Assembly: GCF_049959315.1 (NCBI RefSeq)
Contig: NZ_CP188201.1
Reading direction: 5' to 3' (one strand)
DNA: 64,000 nucleotides
Origin: Serratia proteamaculans_D
GTDB taxonomy: Bacteria > Pseudomonadota > Gammaproteobacteria > Enterobacterales > Enterobacteriaceae
The position numbers and the translations under genes are program-made. Shown here in pieces: positions 29,026 to 37,139 of the stretch. The first letter of the stretch is position 1. Each line of letters begins with the position of its first letter. A model generated the notes under the pieces. The model saw only the letters and a list, made by a program, of their open reading frames with translations. It was not told the origin of the DNA and did no database searches.

Positions 29026-29697
29026 ATGAAAAAACAACGCTTGAGCGTTGCCATAGCAGTTCTCGCAGCGGGCCTGCTGCTGGCGGGTTGTGCATCTAAA
29101 GTGACTAAAACAGATCAGTACTCGGGCTTCCTGCCGGACTACAGCAAACTGCAGGAAACCAGCTCGCCAAGCGGACATAAAACGCTGCGCTGGATCGATC
29201 CCAACTTTAAAGAATCCAACTACCGAGGGGTGTATTTTTCCCCTGTAGTCTACTATCCAGCGGCGAAACCCAACGATCGCGTCAGCCAGCAAACTCTGGA
29301 TAAAATCAGGAACTATACCGACCAAAGCATGAGAAAAGCGGTAGCCGAGCGTACGACAATCCTGAAAAGCCCGGCGGGTTCTCGCGTCTTGCTGGCAAAA
29401 GTGGCGATTACCGCCGTATCCGCCGAAGATGAAGACGTGAAATTCTATGAAGTGGTGCCCGTTGCCGCGGTTGTTGCCAGCACCATGGCCGCCACCGGGC
29501 ATCGGACGCAAAACACCACCCTGTTCCTGGAAGCGCAGCTGATCGATCAAGATACCGGCAAGACGGTGCTGGAAGTTGTACGCAAGAACTACGGCAAAAC
29601 CGTCAACAACGGCAGCTCACCGGTAACGGAAGAAGAAGTCAAAGCGGCAATCGATGAAATGGTCGCCGATACCGTAGCTTTCCCGAAACAGGGTTAA
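29026..29697 (+). CDS. DUF3313-type outer-membrane lipoprotein
   Basis: A 223-residue lipoprotein: the signal sequence ends in the lipobox LLAGC at about residue 22, with Ala at +2, which predicts outer-membrane sorting. The body (YSGFLPDYSKLQE, WIDPNFKESNYRGVYFSPVVYYP) resembles the DUF3313 family, whose function is unknown. AGGA precedes ATG 29026; an upstream start at 28966 would place the signal peptide internally and is rejected. It sits between trmL and cysE at the point where this chromosome departs from E. coli gene order. Confidence 0.82.
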   Translation: MKKQRLSVAIAVLAAGLLLAGCASKVTKTDQYSGFLPDYSKLQETSSPSGHKTLRWIDPNFKESNYRGVYFSPVVYYPAAKPNDRVSQQTLDKIRNYTDQSMRKAVAERTTILKSPAGSRVLLAKVAITAVSAEDEDVKFYEVVPVAAVVASTMAATGHRTQNTTLFLEAQLIDQDTGKTVLEVVRKNYGKTVNNGSSPVTEEEVKAAIDEMVADTVAFPKQG

Positions 29698-29714
29698 CGC
29701 CGCGCTAAAAAGCA

Positions 29715-29743
29715 TCAGGGGAGCCGAAGCTCCCCTGAATTTA
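29715..29743. terminator. Terminator between the lipoprotein gene and cysE
   Basis: Perfect 10-bp stem TCAGGGGAGC / GCTCCCCTGA with loop CGAA followed by ATTTATT; between convergent stops at 29697 and 29761. Confidence 0.85.
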
Positions 29744-29760
29744 TTCTTGAATCCGTCAGC

Positions 29761-30582
29761 TTAAATGCCGTCGCCGTACTCAAAGCCGTGGTTGGTACCG
29801 TTGAAATACTGGTCCATATCCATTGATGGCGTATCGCTTTCCGGCCGACCGACAATGCGCGCCGGCACACCAGCAGCCGTAGTATGCGGTGGCACCGATT
29901 GCAGCACTACCGAACCGGCACCGATTTTCGCGCCTTTACCCACTTCGATATTACCGAGAATTTTAGCCCCGGCACCAATCATTACGCCTTCGCGGATCTT
30001 CGGATGACGATCGCCGCTAGTCTTTCCGGTACCGCCAAGAGTGACCGATTGCAGAATAGAGACGTTATTTTCTACCACCGCAGTTTCACCGATCACAATG
30101 CCGGTGGCATGGTCGAGCATGATGCCGCAGCCAATAGTCGCAGCCGGATGGATATCCACGCCAAAAGCGACCGAAATTTGGTTTTGCAGATAGATCGCCA
30201 GTGCCTGCCGTCCCTGCAGCCACAGCCAGTGGCCAATACGGTAAGCCTGCAGCGCGTGGAAGCCTTTCAGATACAGCAGTGGCGTTGAGTACTTGTCTAC
30301 TGCCGGGTCGCGCAGGCGTACCGCCAGGATGTCTTGTGCCGCCGAAGCGATCATTTGCTGATCGGCCAGGTAGGCGTCTTCCACCACTTCACGCACCGCG
30401 ATAGCAGGCATAATCGGGTTAGCCAGCTTGTTTGCCAGAATATAGCTGAGCGCACCACCCAGGTTATCGTGCTTGAGCAACGTCGCATGATAAAAGCTAG
30501 CCAGCATCGGTTCACACTCAGCCAGCTCTCTCGCCTCTGATTTGATGCTATTCCAGACCTGCTCTAACTCTTCTGACGACAT
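29761..30582 (-). CDS. cysE: Serine O-acetyltransferase
   Basis: A 273-residue enzyme making O-acetylserine, the first step of cysteine synthesis. An N-terminal helical domain is followed by a left-handed beta-helix with hexapeptide repeats and the active-site loop DIHPAATIGCGIMLDHATGIVIG (seen in parts around 143-165). The C-terminal GDGI, ending in Ile, is the tail that inserts into cysteine synthase CysK. Feedback inhibition by cysteine is known for the family. It belongs to the secB-gpsA-cysE gene set. Confidence 0.98.
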   Translation of the reverse strand: MSSEELEQVWNSIKSEARELAECEPMLASFYHATLLKHDNLGGALSYILANKLANPIMPAIAVREVVEDAYLADQQMIASAAQDILAVRLRDPAVDKYSTPLLYLKGFHALQAYRIGHWLWLQGRQALAIYLQNQISVAFGVDIHPAATIGCGIMLDHATGIVIGETAVVENNVSILQSVTLGGTGKTSGDRHPKIREGVMIGAGAKILGNIEVGKGAKIGAGSVVLQSVPPHTTAAGVPARIVGRPESDTPSMDMDQYFNGTNHGFEYGDGI

Positions 30583-30608
30583 CTGGTTCCTCTCCGCCTT
30601 GCAAAACA

Positions 30609-30639
30609 GGCTGCCTCACCGCATCGCAGTCAGGCAGCC
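30609..30639 (-). terminator. Inverted repeat between gpsA and cysE
   Basis: Arms GGCTGCCT and AGGCAGCC (8 bp) with a 15-base loop, followed on the minus strand by TGTTTTG. A weak terminator or processing hairpin within the gpsA-cysE transcript. Confidence 0.5.
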
Positions 30640-30674
30640 CAATTCAATCGCTTGAAAGCCATAGGGTATATAGA

Positions 30675-31694
30675 TTATGCGCTGTGCTTTTCGTCTTTTC
30701 TGGTACGCCCAAGCAGGCTCAGCGCAGCTTCCCGGGCATTTTTATGGCAATACAGCACCTGATAAATCTGTTCGGTAATCGGCATTTCCACGCCGTAGCG
30801 TTGCGCCAGCGCCAATACCTCTTTGGTATTGCGATAACCTTCGACCACCTGACCGATGCTGTCCTGCGCTTCTTGTACGCCTTTACCCTGTCCCAGCATA
30901 ATACCGAAACGGCGGTTGCGCGATTGATTATCGGTGCAGGTTAATACCAGATCGCCCAACCCGGCCATACCCATGAAGGTCGATGGATCAGCACCCAGCG
31001 CAGAACCAAGACGGGTCATTTCCGTCAGTCCACGGGTAATCAGTGCAGTACGCGCATTGGCACCAAAACCGATACCGTCAGACATCCCGGCACCGATAGC
31101 AATCACGTTCTTCACCGCCCCGCCCAGCTGAACGCCGATAAAATCTGGGTTACTGTACACGCGGAAACTTTTGCCGCAGTGCAGCAACTGCTGCAGATCT
31201 TCGGCGAACTGCGCATCGGTAGAAGCCAGCGCAATCGCGGTCGGCAGCCCGGCGGCCAGCTCTTTGGCGAACGTCGGCCCTGAGACCACCGCCAGCGGAA
31301 TAGCCTCGCCCAGCGCTTCGCGTGCCACGTCCTGCAACAGCCTGCCGGTTTCCGCTTCCAGCCCTTTGGTGGCCCACACAATGCGGGCATCCGGACGCAG
31401 ATGCGGTTTCAACTGGCGCAGCACGTCACCGAACACATGGCTTGGCACCACCACCAGCACATCGCGGCTGGCAGCCAGCGCACGCGCCAGATCGGCTTCG
31501 AGCAACAGCGTATCGGGGAAGGCGACATCGGGAAGAAATGCCTGATTGCAGCGATCGCGCTGCATCTTTTGGATTTGCTCGGGGTTGTGGCCCCACAGCA
31601 CCACAGAGTGGCCGTTACGCGCCAGCGTAATAGCTAATGCGGTGCCGTACGAGCCGGCACCGATTACAGTCATTGAAGCATTGACGGTGTTCAT
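30675..31694 (-). CDS. gpsA: Glycerol-3-phosphate dehydrogenase [NAD(P)+]
   Basis: A 339-residue enzyme reducing dihydroxyacetone phosphate to sn-glycerol-3-phosphate for phospholipid synthesis. The Rossmann motif VIGAGSYGTALAI (about 10-22), GPTFAKELA, and the catalytic-lysine segment GAVKNVIAIGAG (about 192-203) are conserved, with the E. coli length. Its ATG shares one base with the secB stop (TGATG), so translation is coupled. Confidence 0.98.
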   Translation of the reverse strand: MNTVNASMTVIGAGSYGTALAITLARNGHSVVLWGHNPEQIQKMQRDRCNQAFLPDVAFPDTLLLEADLARALAASRDVLVVVPSHVFGDVLRQLKPHLRPDARIVWATKGLEAETGRLLQDVAREALGEAIPLAVVSGPTFAKELAAGLPTAIALASTDAQFAEDLQQLLHCGKSFRVYSNPDFIGVQLGGAVKNVIAIGAGMSDGIGFGANARTALITRGLTEMTRLGSALGADPSTFMGMAGLGDLVLTCTDNQSRNRRFGIMLGQGKGVQEAQDSIGQVVEGYRNTKEVLALAQRYGVEMPITEQIYQVLYCHKNAREAALSLLGRTRKDEKHSA

Positions 31695-32164
31695 CAGGCA
31701 TCCTGATGTGGTGCGGCACCTTCGCCTTCTGACTGCTGCTGCAGATAGTTCATGAACAGCGCGTCAAAGTTAACCGGTGCCAGGTTCAGCTGCGGGAATG
31801 TACCGCGAGAAACCAGGCTGGTGATGCACTCACGCGCATACGGGAACAGAATGTTCGGGCAGTATGCGCCCAGGCAATGCGCCAGCTGCGTACCGTCGAT
31901 GCCCGCTACGGAGAAGATACCCGCCTGCTGCACTTCACACAGGAACGCAGTTTCTTCGCCCAGAGAGGCCGTCACGGTTACGCGCAGTACAACTTCATAC
32001 ACTTCATCAGCCAACTGGCTGGAAGCAGTATCCAGATCAAGTTTAACTTCTGGCTGCCATTCCTGCTGGAAAACCTGCGGAGCCTTTGGCGCTTCGAAGG
32101 AGATATCCTTGGTGTAAATACGTTGGATCTGGAAAGCCATCTCTGTGCTGTTTTGTTCTGACAT
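31694..32164 (-). CDS. secB: Protein-export chaperone SecB
   Basis: A 156-residue tetrameric cytosolic chaperone that keeps preproteins unfolded and hands them to SecA. The start MSEQNSTEMAFQIQRIYTKD and the FLCEVQQAGIF and CPNILFPYARE segments are family hallmarks. It is in the yibN-grxC-secB-gpsA-cysE order shared with E. coli. Confidence 0.98.
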   Translation of the reverse strand: MSEQNSTEMAFQIQRIYTKDISFEAPKAPQVFQQEWQPEVKLDLDTASSQLADEVYEVVLRVTVTASLGEETAFLCEVQQAGIFSVAGIDGTQLAHCLGAYCPNILFPYARECITSLVSRGTFPQLNLAPVNFDALFMNYLQQQSEGEGAAPHQDA

Positions 32165-32223
32165 GTGTGTAATACCCTTGGTTAAACGTCCTTATTGATA
32201 CTCAGTAACCGGCAGTCATCCGC

Positions 32224-32472
32224 TTAAAGCAGCGGATCCAGACCACCACGAGCATCGAGTTCATATAAATCATCACAGCCGCCGATATGTTGGCCGTCGA
32301 TGAAAATCTGAGGCACGGTGGTGCGCCCACTGCGCGCAATCATCGCTTCGCGTTTTTCATTATCACCATCAATGGCGATTTCGTTAAACGCGGCTCCCTT
32401 GCTGTTCAGCAGCGCTTTGGCGCGATGACAGAACGGACAGGTCGCTTTGGTGTAGATATCAATGTTAGCCAT
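32224..32472 (-). CDS. grxC: Glutaredoxin 3
   Basis: An 82-residue thiol-disulfide oxidoreductase using glutathione. The active site near residues 12-15 reads CPFC instead of the CPYC of E. coli Grx3; TVPQIFIDGQHIGGCDDL holds the cis-Pro and glutathione-binding residues. AGGTGG precedes the ATG. It lies 59 bp upstream of secB on the same strand. Confidence 0.97.
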   Translation of the reverse strand: MANIDIYTKATCPFCHRAKALLNSKGAAFNEIAIDGDNEKREAMIARSGRTTVPQIFIDGQHIGGCDDLYELDARGGLDPLL

Positions 32473-32500
32473 GGATTACCACCTCAAATACGTTAAAGAA

Positions 32501-32935
32501 TTACTTACCGCGCACTAACGGCAGGTTTTCCCCGCTCCAGCCGGCAATACCGTCTTTCAGCGTGACTACGTTTTCAAAACCGGCCTTGCTCAGGTTCTCT
32601 GCCGGCTCACGGGAGGTGGTGCCGTTGGCACAAACAACGATGATCGGCTGAGCCTTATGTTTTTCCAGCTCGCCCAGACTGCCACTTTTGATTTCGCTGG
32701 CGGTCAGGTTGATGGCGTTGGCCAGGTGGCCTCGGCGGAAATCATCACGGCTGCGGGTATCAACCACAACGGCATCTTCTTTATTAATCAGGCGGGTGGC
32801 TTCACCACGGGTGATCTCTTTCACCTTGGAGAAACTGCTCTTGAACGTCATGACGATCACCGCAACCAGCAGGGCGATCCAGGCCAGGCTCAGTATGGGA
32901 TGCTTGCTAACGAATTGCATAATTTCTTGCAGCAT
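32501..32935 (-). CDS. yibN: Membrane-anchored rhodanese-like protein YibN
   Basis: A 144-residue protein with one N-terminal membrane helix (about 15-33, ILSLAWIALLVAVIVM) and a cytoplasmic rhodanese domain. The active-site loop keeps a cysteine (VVCANGTTSR), whereas the E. coli protein, as I recall, has lost the canonical loop. ATG 32935 gives the E. coli-like start MLQEIMQFV; the TTG four codons earlier abuts the GGGAG and is unlikely. It heads the yibN-grxC-secB set and is divergent from gpmM. Confidence 0.93.
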   Translation of the reverse strand: MLQEIMQFVSKHPILSLAWIALLVAVIVMTFKSSFSKVKEITRGEATRLINKEDAVVVDTRSRDDFRRGHLANAINLTASEIKSGSLGELEKHKAQPIIVVCANGTTSREPAENLSKAGFENVVTLKDGIAGWSGENLPLVRGK

Positions 32936-33162
32936 GGGGTGTAACAACTCCCGTTAGTTAAGGGAAAAAATAACTCAAGGTTCCAGAGTATACCTGCCGA
33001 GTGCAGCAAATACAGCCAATAAGCAAGCGCTATTGCAGAAACTGCGGGCTACGCTGAGAAATTCACGATACCACAGCATAAAAGCCGCCCCTGTTCACCG
33101 CAACTTTGATCTCTCTGGGCTCTTTTTAAGCGGTCGCGTTGTAAAATCGGGCGGTTTTGAGA

Positions 33163-33204
33163 GTGAATAGCCATCCGCCCGGCCATGGGTTGATGGCTAT
33201 TCAC
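33163..33204 (+). ncRNA. Strong stem-loop in the gpmM leader
   Basis: Perfect 13-bp inverted repeat GTGAATAGCCATC (33163-33175) / GATGGCTATTCAC (33192-33204); inside it CCC/GGG pairs again around loop GGCCAT. It ends 30 bases before the gpmM ATG and has no T-run. Confidence 0.7.
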
Positions 33205-33234
33205 AACTTAAAAGTTCATAACGAGGTTAACGCA

Positions 33235-34779
33235 ATGTCGAGTAACAAAAAGCCGATGGTACTGGTGATCCTGGACGGTTACGGCCACCGCGAGGAGCAA
33301 CAGGACAACGCCATTCTGAACGCCAAAACGCCGGTGATGGACCGTCTGTGGCAACAGCAGCCGCACACTCTGATCGCCGCCTCCGGGCTGGATGTCGGCC
33401 TGCCTGACGGCCAGATGGGTAACTCGGAAGTCGGCCACGTCAACCTGGGTGCCGGGCGCATCGTTTATCAGGACCTGACCCGACTGGATAAAGAGATCAA
33501 AGAAGGTGATTTCTTCGCCAACCCAACGCTGACGGCGGCGGTCGATAAGGCCGTGCAGGCAGGCAAAGCGGTACATATCATGGGCCTGCTGTCACCGGGC
33601 GGCGTCCACAGCCACGAAGACCATATTCTGGCGATGATTGAACTGGCTTCGCAGCGCGGCGCCAAAGCCGTTTACCTGCACGCCTTCCTGGACGGTCGCG
33701 ATACCCCGCCGCGCAGCGCAGAAGCCTCTCTGCAACGCTTTAGCGAAGCCTTTGCCAAATTGGGCACCGGGCGCATCGCGTCGCTGATTGGCCGTTATTA
33801 CGCCATGGACCGCGACAACCGTTGGGACCGCGTTCAACTGGCCTACGATCTGTTGACCCAGGCCAAGGGCGATTACCTCACCGATAACGCCGTAGGTGCT
33901 CTGCAGGCCGCTTACGAGCGCGGTGAAAACGACGAATTCGTCAAGCCGACCGTGCTACAAGCCGCCGGTGAAGCCTCTGCCGAATTACATGATGGCGACG
34001 CACTGATCTTCATGAACTTCCGTGCCGATCGCGCACGCCAGATCGTCCGCTCCTTTGTTAATGCCGATTTCGACGGTTTCCCTCGCGCCAAAGTCATCAA
34101 TTTTGGTGATTTCGTGATGTTGACCGAGTATGCCGCCGACATCAAAGTTCCCTGCGCCTATCCGCCTGCATCGCTGAGCAATACCTTCGGCGAGTGGCTG
34201 ATGAAACACGACAAGACCCAGCTACGCATCTCGGAAACCGAAAAATACGCCCACGTCACCTTCTTCTATAACGGCGGTGTTGAAGAGCCGTTCACCGGTG
34301 AAGATCGCGTACTGATCAACTCACCGAAGGTCGCTACCTATGATTTGCAGCCGGAAATGAGCGCGGCCGAGCTGACCGATAAACTGCTGACCGCCATTGG
34401 CAGCGGTAAATACGACGCCATTATCTGCAACTATCCGAATGGCGACATGGTGGGTCATACCGGGGTCTACGACGCGGCAGTGAAGGCAGTAGAAACGCTG
34501 GATAACTGCATTGCTCAGGTGGTTGAGGCGGTTAAGGCCGTCGACGGGCAGTTGCTGATCACCGCCGATCACGGCAACGCCGAACAGATGCGTGACCCGG
34601 CTACCGGTCAGGCGCATACCGCTCACACCAGCCTGCCGGTACCGCTGATTTACATCGGCAAGCCTGCCAAGGCAGTCAATGGTGGCAAGCTTTCGGACAT
34701 CGCGCCAACCATGCTGACGCTGATGGGAATGGAAATCCCGCAAGAGATGACTGGTAAGCCGCTGTTCATCGTGGAATAA
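33235..34779 (+). CDS. gpmM: 2,3-bisphosphoglycerate-independent phosphoglycerate mutase
   Basis: A 514-residue manganese-dependent alkaline-phosphatase-superfamily mutase of glycolysis. The N-terminal metal site LVILDGYGHRE, the phospho-serine segment GNSEVGHVNLGAG (about 61-73) and the C-terminal TADHGNAEQM (about 440-450) are present. ATG 33235 (after CGAGGTTAACGCA) gives the E. coli length; an earlier frame start at 33157 lies inside the leader hairpin and is rejected. envC follows after 9 bp. Confidence 0.98.
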   Translation: MSSNKKPMVLVILDGYGHREEQQDNAILNAKTPVMDRLWQQQPHTLIAASGLDVGLPDGQMGNSEVGHVNLGAGRIVYQDLTRLDKEIKEGDFFANPTLTAAVDKAVQAGKAVHIMGLLSPGGVHSHEDHILAMIELASQRGAKAVYLHAFLDGRDTPPRSAEASLQRFSEAFAKLGTGRIASLIGRYYAMDRDNRWDRVQLAYDLLTQAKGDYLTDNAVGALQAAYERGENDEFVKPTVLQAAGEASAELHDGDALIFMNFRADRARQIVRSFVNADFDGFPRAKVINFGDFVMLTEYAADIKVPCAYPPASLSNTFGEWLMKHDKTQLRISETEKYAHVTFFYNGGVEEPFTGEDRVLINSPKVATYDLQPEMSAAELTDKLLTAIGSGKYDAIICNYPNGDMVGHTGVYDAAVKAVETLDNCIAQVVEAVKAVDGQLLITADHGNAEQMRDPATGQAHTAHTSLPVPLIYIGKPAKAVNGGKLSDIAPTMLTLMGMEIPQEMTGKPLFIVE

Positions 34780-34788
34780 TCCTTCTCC

Positions 34789-36123
34789 ATGAGGGAAAAG
34801 GCGTTTTTTGCACTATCAAGGGTAACCCGAAGCGCAAACGCAGGCAGCCAACCGCTGCCTGAACGCACCGCGCCAAGGAAGTTGACCACCATGTGCGCCA
34901 GCGTATTTTACGCTGGCGTCTTGTTGTTGCCGTTAGCCAGCCAGGCGGCGGAGGACAACAAATCCCAGCTCAAAGACATCCAGCAGAGTATCGCCGAGAA
35001 AGAAAAGGCGGTTAAACAGCAGCAGCAACAGCGCAGCTCACTGCAGGATCAACTTAAGCAGCAAGAAAAAACCATTGCCCAGGCCAGCCGCCTGCTGCGT
35101 GATACCCAGGGCACACTGAGCCAGTTGGGGAAAGATATCTCCGGCCTGAACGCCTCAATCGCCAAGCTGCAAAAACAGCAGTCTACCCAGCAGGAAATCC
35201 TGGCCAAACAACTCGATGCCGCCTTTAGGCAGGGCCAGCACAGCGCCGTCCAATTGGTACTCAGCGGTGAAGAAAGCCAGCGCAGCGAGCGTATTTTGGC
35301 TTACTTCGGTTATCTGAACGAAGCACGTCAGCAAACGATTGAAGAGCTGAAACAAACCCGCGCCGAACTGGCCAAGCAAAAAACCACGCTGGTCGCCAAG
35401 CAAGGCCAACAGAAATCGCTGCTGAGCGAGCAACAGACGCAGCAACAGAAGCTGGAGCAGGCACGCGGAGCGCGTAAGAAAACGCTGACCGCACTGGAAG
35501 CCTCGCTGGAAAAAGACCAGCAGCGTCTGGTGGAACTGCGTCAGAACGAAACCCGCATGCGCGACAAAATTGCCCGGGCCGAACGTGAAGCCCGTGCCCG
35601 CGCGGAACGCGAAGCACGTGAAGCCGCCAAGGTGCGCGAGCAGGTTCGCGTCAAAGAACAGCAGGCGAAGAAAACCGGCACCAGTTATAAGCCAAGCGAA
35701 GCCGATCGCTCGCTGATGGCCCGTACCGGCGGTCTCGGTCGGCCAAACGGACAGGCCATATGGCCAGTGCGCGGCCGCACACTGCATGGCTTTGGCGAAC
35801 AGTTGCAAGGCGAGTTACGCTGGAAAGGCATGGTCATTGAAGCCAGAGAAGGCAGTGAAGTGAAAGCCATTGCCGATGGCCGCGTATTGCTGGCCGACTG
35901 GTTGCAGGGCTATGGCCTGGTTGTCGTCATCGAGCACGGTAAGGGTGACATGAGCCTGTATGGCTACAACCAAAGCGCGTTGGTCAATGTCGGGGCGCAG
36001 GTGCGTGCCGGTCAACCAATAGCTTTAGTGGGTACCAGCGGGGGCCAGGGAACGCCGTCGCTCTATTTCGAAATCCGTCGCCAGGGTCAGGCCGTTAACC
36101 CACTGCCGTGGTTGGGAAGATAG
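34789..36123 (+). CDS. envC: Murein hydrolase activator EnvC
   Basis: A 444-residue periplasmic activator of the amidases AmiA and AmiB at the septum. A signal peptide is followed by a long coiled coil (about 55-290) and a C-terminal LytM domain lacking the catalytic metal ligands (LYG and LYFE replace HxD and HxH), as in true EnvC. From ATG 34789 the N-region is about 25 residues longer than in E. coli; ATG 34891, after AAGGAAG, would give a short signal peptide (MCASVFYAGVLLLPLASQA). The true start is undecided. Confidence 0.93.
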   Translation: MREKAFFALSRVTRSANAGSQPLPERTAPRKLTTMCASVFYAGVLLLPLASQAAEDNKSQLKDIQQSIAEKEKAVKQQQQQRSSLQDQLKQQEKTIAQASRLLRDTQGTLSQLGKDISGLNASIAKLQKQQSTQQEILAKQLDAAFRQGQHSAVQLVLSGEESQRSERILAYFGYLNEARQQTIEELKQTRAELAKQKTTLVAKQGQQKSLLSEQQTQQQKLEQARGARKKTLTALEASLEKDQQRLVELRQNETRMRDKIARAEREARARAEREAREAAKVREQVRVKEQQAKKTGTSYKPSEADRSLMARTGGLGRPNGQAIWPVRGRTLHGFGEQLQGELRWKGMVIEAREGSEVKAIADGRVLLADWLQGYGLVVVIEHGKGDMSLYGYNQSALVNVGAQVRAGQPIALVGTSGGQGTPSLYFEIRRQGQAVNPLPWLGR

Positions 36124-36125
36124 AT

Positions 36126-37088
36126 TTGCGCTATATCAAAACCCGTACTGTCGTATTGATTGGCTGCCTGCTGCAGGTTTGCGCCGCACAGGCAGGGAAA
36201 TTATCCATAGTTATCGATGATGTGGGCTATCGGCCGCATGAAGAAGGTGCCGTGCTGCAGATGCCGACGGCGATCTCCGTCGCCGTATTGCCCAACGCAC
36301 CCCATGCCCGCTTAATGGCTACCCGCGCCCACAGTCAGGGGCGTGAAGTGCTGATCCATATGCCGATGGCACCGCTCAGCAAGCAACCGCTGGAACGCGA
36401 TACGTTGCAGCCTTCGATGAGCAGCGAAGAGATCCAGCGTATTATCCGCAATGCGGTCAATAATGTGCCCTATGCGGTGGGTATGAATAACCACATGGGC
36501 AGCGCCATGACCTCCAGCCTGCCGGGCATGCAAAAAGTGATGCAGGCGCTCGACAGCTACCAGCTCTATTTCCTCGACAGCATGACCATCGGCAATAGCC
36601 AGGCCACCCGCGCTGCCGCCGGCACGCACGTGAAGGTGATCAAGCGGAAGGTGTTCCTGGACGATACCGCCAACGAAGCCGATATCCGCCGCCAGTTCAA
36701 CCGCGCGGTCGAGTTGGCACGACGCAACGGTTCCGCCATCGCCATTGGCCACCCGCGCCCGGCGACGGTAAGAGTGTTACAGCAAATGCTGCCGACATTG
36801 CCGGCCGATATTGTGTTGGTAAAACCCAGCTCTCTGCTGAATGAACCGCAGGGCGGCAGCGGTGGCAGTTACGTCCCACCAGCGGTCAAACCGCCGAAAC
36901 CGCAGCCGAAGAACCCATTCACCGGCGGTATCAAGCAGTGTAAGGTCAAGTTGCCGAAGGAAAAAGTCAATGCAGGCAAGGCCATAAGCGTGATCGGTGA
37001 AAGTGTGGCACTGTCACCAGCCGTAACCTTTATCAAACGCCAGTGGAAACGCTGGACAGGGTCAGCGGTAGACAAACCTAAAGCATAA
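36126..37088 (+). CDS. yibQ: Divergent polysaccharide deacetylase family protein YibQ
   Basis: A 320-residue exported protein: signal peptide (VVLIGCLLQVCAAQA) then a NodB-like fold that starts GKLSIVIDDVGYRPHEEGAV and includes LIHMPMAPLSKQPLE and GMNNHMGSAMT. The DUF610/divergent deacetylase family usually sits with envC; the substrate is unknown. I chose TTG 36126, six bases after GGGAAG and just after the envC stop; GTG 36108, overlapping envC, is an alternative. Length is close to E. coli YibQ (319). Confidence 0.9.
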   Translation: MRYIKTRTVVLIGCLLQVCAAQAGKLSIVIDDVGYRPHEEGAVLQMPTAISVAVLPNAPHARLMATRAHSQGREVLIHMPMAPLSKQPLERDTLQPSMSSEEIQRIIRNAVNNVPYAVGMNNHMGSAMTSSLPGMQKVMQALDSYQLYFLDSMTIGNSQATRAAAGTHVKVIKRKVFLDDTANEADIRRQFNRAVELARRNGSAIAIGHPRPATVRVLQQMLPTLPADIVLVKPSSLLNEPQGGSGGSYVPPAVKPPKPQPKNPFTGGIKQCKVKLPKEKVNAGKAISVIGESVALSPAVTFIKRQWKRWTGSAVDKPKA

Positions 37089-37091
37089 AGA

Positions 37092-37117
37092 AAGGGGCCG
37101 GAATCCCGGCCCCTTTT
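37092..37117. terminator. Bidirectional terminator between yibQ and tdh
   Basis: Stem AAGGGGCCGG / CCGGCCCCTT with a short AATC loop and T-run; between convergent stops at 37088 and 37140. Confidence 0.9.
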
Positions 37118-37139
37118 ACTCCTGAGCAGTTGTTTAAAA

